Assembly: GCA_902540265.1 (NCBI GenBank)
Contig: CACBLW010000001.1
Coordinates: 130,687-173,751 of the forward strand
Source of the DNA: an uncultured Alphaproteobacteria bacterium
Lineage (GTDB): Bacteria > Pseudomonadota > Alphaproteobacteria > HIMB59 > GCA-002718135
Direction of reading: 5' to 3'
DNA: 43,065 nt
Made by a program: the position numbers and the translations under genes. The first letter of the stretch is position 1; each line of letters starts with the position of its first letter. Below, piece by piece: positions 1-8,367 of the stretch. The notes beneath the pieces were generated by a model that was given only the letters and a program-made list of their open reading frames with translations, was not told the origin of the DNA and made no database searches.

Positions 1-758
1 TTTTCTCTTTCTTCGGGCCAATTAAGAATTGATAAATTGCCAATTTCATCTTCAACGAGTGCTGTGCAACTTTCAATCCAGTCACCATCATTACAATAGA
101 GAACACCATTTAATTCCTTTATTTCTGGTCTATGTATATGCCCGCACACAACAACATCGGCATTTTCTCTTCTAGCTCTGTCAGATACAGCAAACTCAAA
201 GTTACTAATAAAGTTTGTTGCATGCTTAGTTTTCTTTTTTAAATATTGAGACAGTGACCAATAAGACAAGCCCATCTTTCGTCGAATAAAATTGAATACA
301 TTATTTAACTTTAGTAAATATTCATAAAGTGCTGATCCCACTTTGGCTAACCACCTCGCATTAATTATCACAGCATCAAATTCATCTCCGTGTGTAATCA
401 GTACTTTCCTTCCATCAGCTAATTGATGCGTATCTTCATTTTTTATTGAAATTTCTCCAAAGGAAAAATTTGTAAAATCTTTTAATACTTCATCATGATT
501 TCCTGGGATAAGCACTACCCTAGTTCCATTTTTCGCTTTCTTTAAAACTTTTTGAACCACGTCGTTATGTTCTTGTGGCCAATACATTTTCTTACGCATG
601 CGCCATCCATCAACAATATCGCCTACTAAAAATAAATATTCCGAATCTGTTTCTTCTAAGAATTCTAAAAGCATTTTGCTTTTACAACCACTGGTTCCTA
701 GATGGGTATCCGAAATCCAAATTGTGCGGTAAAATTTTTTATTACTTTCAAATTTCAT
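1..758 (-). CDS. LpxH-like UDP-2,3-diacylglucosamine diphosphatase family metallophosphoesterase (partial)
   Basis: Calcineurin-like metallophosphoesterase, read from the reverse complement and running off the left edge, so its C-terminus is missing (about 252 codons seen). Metal-binding motifs appear in family order: SDTHLG near residue 16, GDIVDGW near 47, GNHDE near 80, THGDEFD near 116 and GHIHRPE near 200. Relatives are the UDP-2,3-diacylglucosamine diphosphatases of lipid A synthesis and related alphaproteobacterial phosphoesterases; the GDxVDGW form is typical of the latter, so the exact substrate is uncertain. The start is ATG at 758-756; an in-frame TAA lies at 764-762, leaving only a TTG at 761 as alternative. 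It is transcribed divergently from the SET-domain gene across a short AT-rich gap. Confidence 0.82.
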   Translation of the reverse strand, partial: MKFESNKKFYRTIWISDTHLGTSGCKSKMLLEFLEETDSEYLFLVGDIVDGWRMRKKMYWPQEHNDVVQKVLKKAKNGTRVVLIPGNHDEVLKDFTNFSFGEISIKNEDTHQLADGRKVLITHGDEFDAVIINARWLAKVGSALYEYLLKLNNVFNFIRRKMGLSYWSLSQYLKKKTKHATNFISNFEFAVSDRARRENADVVVCGHIHRPEIKELNGVLYCNDGDWIESCTALVEDEIGNLSILNWPEERE

Positions 759-795
759 CAATTAAAGATTTTTCTTATACATAAAAGTATCATTT

Positions 796-801
796 TATAA
801 T
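796..801 (+). promoter_or_regulatory. Candidate -10 element for the SET gene-phoR unit
   Basis: A perfect TATAAT lies in the divergent gap between the metallophosphoesterase and the SET gene. The matching -35 region (near 772-777, TTCTTA) is poor. Transcription would begin near 808, which fits translation of the SET protein from ATG 844 better than from ATG 817. In DNA this AT-rich a -10 match alone is weak evidence. Confidence 0.35.
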
Positions 802-843
802 ACAATTTATTATTATATGTGTGTATTGTATAAAAATAACAGT

Positions 844-1344
844 ATGACGCAGAAAATTTGGTTTAAAAAAAAATCACCCCTTCACGGTTCTGGATTATTT
901 GCAAAAACTAATATTAAAAAAGGCCAGAAAGTAATCCAATATATTGGTGATAAAGTTACTAAAAGAGAGGGTGACAAAAGAGCAGATAAACAAATCCGCA
1001 AAGCAAAAAAAGATAAAAATAACGGCATGGTCTATGTTTTTGAACTAAACAAGCGATACGACATAGACGGTGATGTTGATTATAACTTTGCAAAATTTAT
1101 TAATCACTCATGTAATCCGAATTGTGAAGTAGACATCATAGATAATGAGATTTGGATTTCTTCTATTAAACGAATAAAAAAAGGAGACGAACTTTTCTAT
1201 AACTATGGTTATCCTTTTGATACAGATTTTGTGGATCACATTTGTAAGTGTGGTTCTAGAAATTGTGTAGGTTATATTTTAAGTGACAATGATTGGCCAA
1301 AATTAAAAAAATATGAAAAAAAAACTAAGACTAAGTCTAAGTAA
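844..1344 (+). CDS. SET domain protein-lysine methyltransferase
   Basis: Small (166 aa) SET-domain protein expected to transfer a methyl group from S-adenosylmethionine to protein lysine. Visible signatures: the N-terminal GSGLFA turn near residues 15-20, the SAM-binding NHSC motif at 87-90, the active-site tyrosine motif YNYG at 119-122, and a post-SET cysteine cluster CKC...C at 134-141 that with the NHSC cysteine would bind zinc. The C-terminus is lysine-rich. ATG 844 is chosen because the SET fold starts right after it; an upstream in-frame ATG at 817 would add nine unconvincing residues. The last 32 bases overlap the phoR start in another frame, so the two are probably co-transcribed and translationally coupled. 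The target protein is unknown; a link to phosphate control is suggested only by position. Confidence 0.8.
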   Translation: MTQKIWFKKKSPLHGSGLFAKTNIKKGQKVIQYIGDKVTKREGDKRADKQIRKAKKDKNNGMVYVFELNKRYDIDGDVDYNFAKFINHSCNPNCEVDIIDNEIWISSIKRIKKGDELFYNYGYPFDTDFVDHICKCGSRNCVGYILSDNDWPKLKKYEKKTKTKSK

Positions 1345-2365
1345 GATACCTTCGATTATTATTGCAATTGATACAAATAAGGAAATAATTTTTTACAATA
1401 ATGCAGCTAAACAAAAATTTTTATTTATAGATGAAGGAAGAGATCTCAATAATATTATTAGATCAACAGAGTTAAATACTTTTATTGATAAAGCCTTTGG
1501 GGAGAAAGAAGATTTTAGGTTTGAATTCACTCCATCTAATTTTAGTGATATGTATTTTATTGCTGACTTAATATTTGTTGAAAAAGATTATGAAGAATTA
1601 TTAATATCACTAAACGATCAAAGTCTTCTTAAAAACTACGAACAAATGCGAACAGATTTTGTGGCTAATGTAAGTCATGAATTGAGAACTCCTCTTTCCT
1701 CAATTCTAGGCTATGTTGAAACAATTAAAAATTCACTCAATGAAGATAAGAACAAAGACAAAACGGTTGGTAAATTTTTAGACACAATGGAAGATCAGGC
1801 TTGGCGTATGACTAGATTAGTCGAAGATTTATTATTACTAAGTAAATATGAGACTGAAGATAAGCCGATAGAATTTCAAGAAGCGAATATAAGGCAATTA
1901 ATTGATGGCGTAGTAGATAATTTACAAAACAAGTTAATGGCAAAAAAAATTGAAGTTCAAATCAAGGATGATTTTGATAAGTCTACAATATCAGCAAACA
2001 AAGATGCTTTGATCCAAGTTTTTTTAAATCTAACTGATAATGCAATCAAATATAGCAAAGAAAATTCTACTATTGAAATTGAGCTTGAGAGTGTAATTGA
2101 TGACAATACCACCTTTTGCCAAATAAGTTTTATAGATAAGGGAGAAGGCATATCGAAAGAGCATTTAACTAGACTTACTGAAAGATTTTATAGAGTAGAT
2201 AAAAATAGATCTCGAAATCAAGGCGGTACGGGTTTGGGTTTATCTATTGTTAAACATATAACTAATAGGCATAATGGTAAATTATCGATAAAAAGCAAGG
2301 TGGATAAGGGTTCAACATTTACTATTTCTTTACCAGTATTTCAGCAAACTGTAATAAATCCTTAA
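1313..2365 (+). CDS. phoR: PhoR phosphate-regulon sensor histidine kinase, without membrane segment
   Basis: Histidine kinase of the PhoR family, partner of PhoB, which lies at the far end of this cluster. Residues 11-100 look like a PAS domain. The HisKA dimerisation and phosphoacceptor box has His122 in SHELRTPL; the HATPase domain has an N box (NLTDNAIKYS, Asn243), the DKGEGIS box near 275 and GGTGLGL at 304-310. At 350 aa it lacks the N-terminal transmembrane helices most PhoR proteins carry; the sequence begins directly at the PAS domain and no hydrophobic helix is visible. It would therefore have to contact PhoU or the Pst transporter from the cytosol. It starts inside the SET gene and ends shortly before pstS. 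Kinase identity is certain; the name PhoR rests on family resemblance plus the pst-phoU-phoB context. Confidence 0.87.
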   Translation: MKKKLRLSLSKIPSIIIAIDTNKEIIFYNNAAKQKFLFIDEGRDLNNIIRSTELNTFIDKAFGEKEDFRFEFTPSNFSDMYFIADLIFVEKDYEELLISLNDQSLLKNYEQMRTDFVANVSHELRTPLSSILGYVETIKNSLNEDKNKDKTVGKFLDTMEDQAWRMTRLVEDLLLLSKYETEDKPIEFQEANIRQLIDGVVDNLQNKLMAKKIEVQIKDDFDKSTISANKDALIQVFLNLTDNAIKYSKENSTIEIELESVIDDNTTFCQISFIDKGEGISKEHLTRLTERFYRVDKNRSRNQGGTGLGLSIVKHITNRHNGKLSIKSKVDKGSTFTISLPVFQQTVINP

Positions 2366-2366
2366 T
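2349..2366 (+). promoter_or_regulatory. Weak candidate Pho box upstream of pstS
   Basis: The end of phoR holds CTGTAAT, a 4-base AAAT spacer, then CCTTAAT, which fits the 7+4+7 layout of PhoB direct repeats. The first half-site is close to CTGTCAT and the second is poor. A single further CTGTA half-site occurs at 2374-2378, but not in helical phase with the first. pstS would be expected to carry a Pho box, which is the main reason to list this one. Confidence 0.3.
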
Positions 2367-2407
2367 ATATATTCTGTAGGACAACCTTATTTTAAATGAG
2401 GCTTAAT

Positions 2408-3403
2408 ATGAAAAATGTAATCAAATTAATTGCTGTCCTTGCTTTATTTGGAACTACTTCAGTTTCAGCAAGAGACTATATTTCAATTGTAGGATCTTCT
2501 ACAGTTTATCCTTTCGCTACTTTAGTTGCTGAAAAAATGGCATCTCAAGGAATGAAAGCACCCGTAATTGAATCAACTGGTTCTGGTGGAGGACACAAAT
2601 TATTTTGTGCAGGTGTTGGAGTTGAACATCCAGATATCACTAACTCTTCAAGAGCACAAAAAGATAAAGAATTCAAACTTTGTCAAGATGGTGGTGTAAC
2701 CGATATCATCGAAGTTAGAGTTGGTAATGATGGTATAGCTTTTGCATACGCTGCAGATTATGAATGGAAATATACTAACGGTGCTACAATGAAAGGTGGC
2801 ATTGATTTAAGTAAAGAAGAAATCTGGCAGGCAATGGCTAGAGATAATGCAAATGCTCCAACAACTTGGTATGAAATAGATAAAAGATTACCAAAAGTTG
2901 AAATTTCTATCATGGCACCTCCTCCAACTTCTGGAACAAGAGATGCATTTGACTCACTTGTAATGAAAAAGGGTTGTGTTAAAGATATGTTAGTTGCTGA
3001 CGGTGATTGTCAAGCGTATCGTGAAGATGGCCATGTTATTGAAGGTGGTGAAAATGATGAACTGTATGTTGAGCATATAACTAAAGAACAAGGTGCATTC
3101 GGTATCTTTGGTTATAGTTTTGTATCTAATAATTCTGATAAAGTTAAAGCGTCAATGATTAACGGTGTTGAAATCTCTATGGAAGGTATCCAAGATTATT
3201 CATATCCAATAGCAAGACCTTTATTCTTCTACATTAAAAAAGCACACATTGGTGTTATTCCTGGTTTAATGGATTATGTTAATGAGTTTGTAAGTGAAGA
3301 AGCAACAGAAGGTTACTTACTAGATGCTGGACTTGTTCAACTAAGTCCTGCGGATAGAGCAGCTGTTCTTGATGCTATTTCTAATCAAACAAATTATAAA
3401 TAA
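2408..3403 (+). CDS. pstS: PstS periplasmic phosphate-binding protein
   Basis: Substrate-binding protein of the high-affinity phosphate ABC transporter, exported to the periplasm to deliver phosphate to PstCA. The mature protein opens with a phosphate-binding loop of the form VGSSTVYPF; ESTGSGGG and the TSGTRDAF segment supply further phosphate ligands. The signal peptide is clear: a basic start, a hydrophobic core and cleavage after SVSA. The start is placed at ATG 2408, which has a GAGG ribosome site at 2398-2401 with 6-base spacing; an in-frame ATG at 2396 lacks such a site and would add four residues before the signal. It is the first pst gene and is separated from pstC by a strong terminator hairpin, which favours excess PstS over membrane components. 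Confidence 0.93.
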   Translation: MKNVIKLIAVLALFGTTSVSARDYISIVGSSTVYPFATLVAEKMASQGMKAPVIESTGSGGGHKLFCAGVGVEHPDITNSSRAQKDKEFKLCQDGGVTDIIEVRVGNDGIAFAYAADYEWKYTNGATMKGGIDLSKEEIWQAMARDNANAPTTWYEIDKRLPKVEISIMAPPPTSGTRDAFDSLVMKKGCVKDMLVADGDCQAYREDGHVIEGGENDELYVEHITKEQGAFGIFGYSFVSNNSDKVKASMINGVEISMEGIQDYSYPIARPLFFYIKKAHIGVIPGLMDYVNEFVSEEATEGYLLDAGLVQLSPADRAAVLDAISNQTNYK

Positions 3404-3425
3404 AAATCTTAAATTTTTATAAAAT

Positions 3426-3451
3426 GGGGGCATACAAGCCCCCTTTTTTTT
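3426..3451 (+). terminator. Intrinsic terminator or attenuator between pstS and pstC
   Basis: Perfect GC-rich stem GGGGGC (3426-3431) and GCCCCC (3438-3443) with a 6-base loop, followed directly by eight T. In this AT-rich window such a stem stands out. Partial termination here would give more pstS than pstCAB mRNA, as expected for a binding protein needed in excess. pstC begins only about 15 bases after the T run. Confidence 0.88.
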
Positions 3452-3466
3452 AATACTAAGTTATAA

Positions 3467-4840
3467 ATGTTTTTTTGGTCTTTAGTTTTAATTGCAGTCG
3501 GAATTTTCTCATCCTTTATATACGGAAGATCAAGAATTAAATTAAACTCTAAAAAACAAGGTACGAAAAGCAAATCTCTTCCCAATTATTACGCACAATA
3601 CGTTTTAATGTGGTGTTTGTTTCCTGCACTAATTGTTTATTTTTCATGGGCTATTTTTCAAGAACAGATTATTCAAAACATAGTTATTAGTAACTTTGAA
3701 TATATTGAGGGCGCAGTTTACAACGAAGGATTATTGTTAGCAGAGATTAGAAATGTTGCTAATAACCCTTCTTTTGCTGATGGTAAATCTATAGAAATAA
3801 TTAATGCTGCAGCTCATTATTCTTCCTTAAGACAAATAAGTCAAATATCTTTTTATACCTCAATAATCATTATAATGTTACTTGGAGCCTTATACGCTTC
3901 ACAAAAATTAAAACCAGAATTTCATGCTCAACATACAATTGAAAAATATATTCAATATATACTTATATTTTGTTCATCTGTTGCTATTTTCACTACAATA
4001 GGAATAGTTTTTTCACTAATATTTGAAAGCCTTCGCTTTTTTGCAGAAGTATCAATCTTCGAATTTTTATTTAGTACTGAGTGGTATCCTTTTATTCCAA
4101 TTAGAGAAGGTCAAACAGCTGCAGAGGGATCCTTTGGTGCAGTACCAATATTTGCTGGAACATTTTTAGTAATGGTAGTAGCCATGTGTGTTGCGGCACC
4201 TCTTGGATTATTAACAGCAATTTATTTAGCAGAATACGCAAGTCAAAGAGTTAGAAAAATAGTTAAACCTCTTCTCGAAATTTTGGCAGGGATACCAACA
4301 ATAGTTTACGGGTTCTTTGCTTTTGTTAGTGTTGCACCTTTCGTTAAAGCATTTGGACAATCAATTGGAATTGATGCTTCACCAACAAGCGCTCTTGCAG
4401 CCGGCATGGTAATGGGGGTTATGATTATTCCTTTTATTTCTTCTTTATCTGATGATGTAATAAACTCTGTTCCACAAAGTCTAAGGGAAGCATCTCTTGG
4501 TATTGGCGCTAATAAAGCAGAAACTATTAAAAAAGTAATTTTACCAGCAGCTTTACCTGGAATTGTAGGAGCATTTTTATTAGCAATATCCAGAGCGATA
4601 GGGGAGACTATGATTGTTGTAGTTGCAGCAGGCACAGCCCCCAATCTTACGGGCAATCCTTTTGAAAACGTAACAACAGTTACAGTTCAAATTGTTGTGG
4701 CCTTAATAGGTGATCAAGAATTTGATAACCCAAGAACATTATCAGCATTTGCTTTAGGATTAGTTTTATTTGTTATTACATTATTTCTTAACATTATAGC
4801 TCTACAAATAGTAAAGAGATACAGGGAGCGTTATGAATAA
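3467..4840 (+). CDS. pstC: PstC phosphate ABC transporter permease
   Basis: Inner-membrane permease subunit that pairs with PstA to form the phosphate channel. Length is 457 aa. A hydrophobic N-terminal segment and two further helices (near residues 45-65 and 130-145) precede the typical permease domain, which starts near residue 165. The cytoplasmic EAA loop that contacts the PstB ATPase is visible as SLREASLGIGANKAETIKK near 345-365, and SRAIGETM follows. The gene overlaps pstA by 8 bases, implying translational coupling. The N-terminal extension containing a probable periplasmic loop (about residues 66-130) is larger than in the E. coli protein but is known in alphaproteobacterial PstC. 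Confidence 0.93.
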   Translation: MFFWSLVLIAVGIFSSFIYGRSRIKLNSKKQGTKSKSLPNYYAQYVLMWCLFPALIVYFSWAIFQEQIIQNIVISNFEYIEGAVYNEGLLLAEIRNVANNPSFADGKSIEIINAAAHYSSLRQISQISFYTSIIIIMLLGALYASQKLKPEFHAQHTIEKYIQYILIFCSSVAIFTTIGIVFSLIFESLRFFAEVSIFEFLFSTEWYPFIPIREGQTAAEGSFGAVPIFAGTFLVMVVAMCVAAPLGLLTAIYLAEYASQRVRKIVKPLLEILAGIPTIVYGFFAFVSVAPFVKAFGQSIGIDASPTSALAAGMVMGVMIIPFISSLSDDVINSVPQSLREASLGIGANKAETIKKVILPAALPGIVGAFLLAISRAIGETMIVVVAAGTAPNLTGNPFENVTTVTVQIVVALIGDQEFDNPRTLSAFALGLVLFVITLFLNIIALQIVKRYRERYE

Positions 4841-6113
4841 TTCTATTGCTAAAGAAAAAATTGTTTCTTTGAGAAAAAAGAGAAGCTTAGAAGATATGCG
4901 ATTTAAGTATTACGGCTTTACAGCTATGTGTTTATCTTTAGCAGTTTTAGTTTTTCTTTTGTATACAATATTTTCTAAAGGATACACTGCTTTTCAAAAA
5001 ACAATTGTTCTCCTAGAAGTTGATTATAATCAAGAGGTTTTAAAACTAACACCTGACTCTTCAGATGAAGATATGGAAAAAGGAAAATTTTTTAGAGTTA
5101 AAAAACAGGCTATTGAAAATTTTTTCCCTGATCTCTCAAAATCAGATATTAAATTAGTAAAAAAATTATTTTCTATAAATGTAGATAAGGAAATTAAAGA
5201 CTACTTCTTAGATAATCCTGAAGTTATTAATACTAAGCAACAAATTTGGGTAACCGCCCATAGTGATGTGGATCAACTATTAAAAGGTAATTCAAGAAGG
5301 GATGTGCCAGAAGATAGAAGAAAATTAAATGATATTCAATTAAGTTATGTTGATCAATTAGTTGAAGAAAATAGAGTTAAACAAGTTTTTAATAATTTCT
5401 TTTTTACTAAAGCAGATTCAAGGCATCCTGAAATTGCTGGTGTAGCTGGTTCATTTATGGGATCATTATTTACTCTTTTTACTGTTTTTATTTTATCTTT
5501 TCCAATTGCTATAGGAGCGTCTGTTTATCTTGAGGAATTTGCTCCAAAAAATAGAATAACTGAATTAATAGAAGTAAATATTTCAAATCTAGCAGCAGTC
5601 CCATCAATAGTTTTTGGACTACTTGGGTTGGGGGTATTGCTTAATGTTTTTGGTCTTCCAAGGAGTACACCGTTAGTTGGAGGGTCCGTATTAGCCTTAA
5701 TGACGTTACCAACCATTATCATTGCCTGTCGAGCTTCATTGAAAGCTGTTCCTCCTTCAATTAAAGAAGGAGCACTTGCAGTTGGAGCAACAAAAACACA
5801 AGCGGTATTTCATCATGTCGTACCCCTTGCACTACCAGGGACTTTAACAGGGACTATTATTGGATTAGCACAAGCATTAGGAGAAACAGCACCACTAATA
5901 ATGATTGGCATGATTGCATTTATTCCTAATATTCCAACTGGTTTAACAGAACCTTCAGCAGCACTACCTGTTCAAATATATCTTTGGGTGGAAAGTGCAG
6001 AAAGAGGTTTTCAAGAAAAATCAGCCGCAGCAATAATGGTAATTTTAATATTTTTGTTTATGATGAATGCCATTGCAGTGTTCTTAAGAAATAGATTTGA
6101 AAGGAAGTGGTAA
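4833..6113 (+). CDS. pstA: PstA phosphate ABC transporter permease
   Basis: Second permease of the phosphate transporter (426 aa). A first membrane helix (about residues 29-47) is followed by a long hydrophilic, probably periplasmic region to about residue 195, matching the DUF3333-type extension of alphaproteobacterial PstA. The permease core follows, with an EAA loop beginning SIKEGALAVGATKTQAVFHH near 308-330, then ALGETAPL. The start overlaps the pstC end by 8 bases and pstB begins 3 bases after the stop, so pstC-pstA-pstB form one unit. No anomalies in the core. Confidence 0.93.
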   Translation: MNNSIAKEKIVSLRKKRSLEDMRFKYYGFTAMCLSLAVLVFLLYTIFSKGYTAFQKTIVLLEVDYNQEVLKLTPDSSDEDMEKGKFFRVKKQAIENFFPDLSKSDIKLVKKLFSINVDKEIKDYFLDNPEVINTKQQIWVTAHSDVDQLLKGNSRRDVPEDRRKLNDIQLSYVDQLVEENRVKQVFNNFFFTKADSRHPEIAGVAGSFMGSLFTLFTVFILSFPIAIGASVYLEEFAPKNRITELIEVNISNLAAVPSIVFGLLGLGVLLNVFGLPRSTPLVGGSVLALMTLPTIIIACRASLKAVPPSIKEGALAVGATKTQAVFHHVVPLALPGTLTGTIIGLAQALGETAPLIMIGMIAFIPNIPTGLTEPSAALPVQIYLWVESAERGFQEKSAAAIMVILIFLFMMNAIAVFLRNRFERKW

Positions 6114-6116
6114 AAC

Positions 6117-6878
6117 ATGAGTAACTCTAAAATATTGGCAAATGGTGTAGATGTATATTATGGATCCAAACAAGCTCTTTTTGGAATCTCAATGGATATC
6201 AAGGAGAAAGAAGTTACGGCATTAATCGGTCCTTCAGGATGTGGTAAATCAACTTTCTTAAGATGTATAAACAGAATGAATGATTTAATTGAAATATGTA
6301 AAGTATCGGGATCAATAAAAGTAGATAACGAAGAAATTATTAGTGAAAAAACCGATGTTGTAAGTCTAAGATCTAAAATTGGAATGGTATTTCAAAAACC
6401 AAATCCTTTTCCTAAATCTATTTTTGATAATGTTGCTTATGGCCCAACTATACATGGTTTAGTTGACTCAAAAAATGAATTAGAAGAAATTGTACATTCA
6501 TCATTAAAAAAGGCAGGTCTATTTGATGAAGTAAAAGATCGATTAAATGAACCTGGAACAAGTTTATCAGGCGGTCAACAACAACGATTATGTATTGCAA
6601 GAGCAATTGCTGTTAATCCTGAAATAATCCTAATGGATGAACCTTGCTCTGCTTTAGATCCAATAGCAACTGCTATTATAGAAGAATTAATTGATGAGTT
6701 AAGATTAAACTATACAATTATTATAGTAACTCATTCTATGCAACAGGCAGCCAGGGTTTCGCAGAAAACATGTTTCTTCCATTTAGGAGAATTAATAGAA
6801 ACGGGTGAGACAAACAAAATTTTTACAAATCCTGATAATACAAAAACACAGGATTACATTACAGGGAGATTTGGTTGA
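6117..6878 (+). CDS. pstB: PstB phosphate ABC transporter ATPase
   Basis: Cytosolic ATPase that drives phosphate import through PstCA; 253 aa, the normal length. Walker A is GPSGCGKST near residues 38-46, the Q loop is VFQKPNPF near 91, the ABC signature LSGGQQQR is near 145, Walker B is IILMDEP near 166, and the switch histidine is in IVTHSM near 200. The [19 protein letters not shown] context is characteristic of PstB. The stop overlaps the phoU start (TGATG). The signature-region wording is slightly divergent ([12 protein letters not shown]) but all catalytic positions are present. Confidence 0.95.
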   Translation: MSNSKILANGVDVYYGSKQALFGISMDIKEKEVTALIGPSGCGKSTFLRCINRMNDLIEICKVSGSIKVDNEEIISEKTDVVSLRSKIGMVFQKPNPFPKSIFDNVAYGPTIHGLVDSKNELEEIVHSSLKKAGLFDEVKDRLNEPGTSLSGGQQQRLCIARAIAVNPEIILMDEPCSALDPIATAIIEELIDELRLNYTIIIVTHSMQQAARVSQKTCFFHLGELIETGETNKIFTNPDNTKTQDYITGRFG

Positions 6879-7588
6879 TGAAACAAGAAGGACATATTGT
6901 AAAATCATATGATGAAGAAATTAGAGACATTAAAAATAATATTGTTGATATGGGCAGTTTAGTTGAAAATCAACTAAAAGACTCACTTCAATGTTTAAAG
7001 GATAAAGATACAGAATTTGCAGAAAAAATTATAGAAAACGATGATGTAATTGATAAAGCATATAATACTCTTGATCAAAGCTTAGTTGAAATACTTGGCA
7101 AAAGACAACCTATGGCTGCAGACTTACGAACAATTTTTTCAGCAATTAAAATCAATAAAGATCTAGAAAGAATAGGAGATCATGCAACAAATATTGCCAA
7201 AAGAGTAGCAGTAGCAGAAATAGTTTTGCCAGAAAAACCTTCGAGAGATATTATTAATATGGGTGCACAAGTAAATATAATGATTAGTGAAGTAATAAAA
7301 GCTTTTTTAGAATTTTCAGATCAAGCCGCAAAAAAAGTTTGGTTAATGGATAGACAAATTGATGAAGAATATCTTGGAATATTAAGACAACTATTAACCT
7401 ACATGATGGAAGAACCAAAAAGAATCACAGCATGTACAAGTCTTTTATATATGGTTAAAGACCTAGAGCGAATTGGTGATTATGTACAAAATATAGCTGA
7501 AGATATTTATTATGCAGTTTCTGGTGAGCCCCTATTTGATGGTAATCCAGACCCAACCTGGGAAGCAATTCTTCCAAAGAAAAAATAA
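6878..7588 (+). CDS. phoU: PhoU phosphate signalling and transport regulator
   Basis: Helical adaptor that links PstB activity to PhoR and represses the Pho regulon when phosphate is ample. It has two repeats of the PhoU three-helix bundle; the metal-binding signatures are visible as DLERIGDHATNIA near residue 85 and DLERIGDYVQNIAE near 190. The start is ATG 6878, sharing one base with the pstB stop and preceded by a GGGAGA ribosome site at 6864-6869; a TTG at 6875 is also in frame but offers nothing extra. Because PhoR here has no membrane anchor, PhoU is the natural candidate for tying the kinase to the transporter. Confidence 0.93.
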   Translation: MKQEGHIVKSYDEEIRDIKNNIVDMGSLVENQLKDSLQCLKDKDTEFAEKIIENDDVIDKAYNTLDQSLVEILGKRQPMAADLRTIFSAIKINKDLERIGDHATNIAKRVAVAEIVLPEKPSRDIINMGAQVNIMISEVIKAFLEFSDQAAKKVWLMDRQIDEEYLGILRQLLTYMMEEPKRITACTSLLYMVKDLERIGDYVQNIAEDIYYAVSGEPLFDGNPDPTWEAILPKKK

Positions 7589-7589
7589 A

Positions 7590-7607
7590 TTGTAATAGAA
7601 TTGTAAC
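7590..7607 (+). promoter_or_regulatory. Pho box upstream of phoB
   Basis: Direct repeat TTGTAAT, 4-base AGAA spacer, TTGTAAC: the 7+4+7 arrangement of PhoB-binding sites, with half-sites close to the consensus CTGTCAT/C. It fills the short gap between phoU and phoB, starting 1 base after the phoU stop and ending 22 bases before the phoB start. It suggests that PhoB controls its own gene separately from the pst transcript. Confidence 0.6.
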
Positions 7608-7629
7608 AAAAATTTAATAGTAGAGATTC

Positions 7630-8313
7630 ATGAAACTAAAAATGCTTATCGTCGAAGATGAAGAAGCATTACTAGATCTTCTTAAATTTAATTTTAATAA
7701 AGAAGGATATAAAATAGATACTGCAACGGACGGTGAAACTGCTTTAGAAAAAATATTGTATAAACCACCTGACATAATTATTCTTGATTGGATGTTACCT
7801 AAACTATCAGGAATTGAACTTTGTAGAAGAATTAGAAAAAATAAAGAACATAAGAATATTCCTATCATAATGTTAACAGCAAAAGGCGAAGAAGAAGATA
7901 AACTTCGTGGCTTAGAAACTGGAGCAGATGATTACATAACAAAACCTTTTTCGGTTAACGAATTAGTGGCAAGAGTAAAAGCTGTTCTTCGACGAATTAG
8001 ACCAATGTTTGTAGATGAAGTTTTAACTTATAAAGGAATAGTAATTGACCTTGTATCTCACTCAGCATCACGAGATGGAGAAACTCTTCATCTTGGTCCA
8101 ACAGAATTTAATTTATTAGCTTTCTTCATGGAAAATATTGGTCGTGTCTTTAGCCGTGAACAATTACTTAATCATGTTTGGAAAAATGATGCCTATGTAG
8201 AACCTCGAACAGTTGATGTTCATATAAGAAGACTGCGAAAGGCTATTAATAATGACGTAAAAGAAGATTTTATAAGAACCGTGAGATCAGCAGGATATTG
8301 TTTTGGCTCGTAA
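7630..8313 (+). CDS. phoB: PhoB phosphate-regulon response regulator
   Basis: OmpR/PhoB-type transcription factor, 227 aa. The receiver domain has acidic residues near 9-11, phosphoacceptor Asp53 (ILDWMLP) and the conserved lysine in TKPF near 103. The C-terminal winged helix (about 130-227) ends in TVDVHIRRLRKAI and RSAGYCF, matching PhoB recognition and wing elements. It closes the phoR-pst-phoU-phoB cluster and would be phosphorylated by PhoR under phosphate starvation to switch on pst genes through Pho boxes. The Pho box just upstream points to autoregulation. Confidence 0.93.
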   Translation: MKLKMLIVEDEEALLDLLKFNFNKEGYKIDTATDGETALEKILYKPPDIIILDWMLPKLSGIELCRRIRKNKEHKNIPIIMLTAKGEEEDKLRGLETGADDYITKPFSVNELVARVKAVLRRIRPMFVDEVLTYKGIVIDLVSHSASRDGETLHLGPTEFNLLAFFMENIGRVFSREQLLNHVWKNDAYVEPRTVDVHIRRLRKAINNDVKEDFIRTVRSAGYCFGS

Positions 8314-8367
8314 TTAAGCCATAAATTTCACTTATACAAATCACTTACCAAACTATAAAACCACCAT

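Noticed and set aside
575-784. Plus-strand open frame of 69 codons at the left end
   Set aside because: It is antisense to the metallophosphoesterase, whose motifs are clear on the minus strand; the frame has no recognisable features.
817-843. Upstream ATG 817 as start of the SET gene
   Set aside because: It adds nine residues unrelated to the fold and lies very close to the likely transcription start; ATG 844 is preferred.
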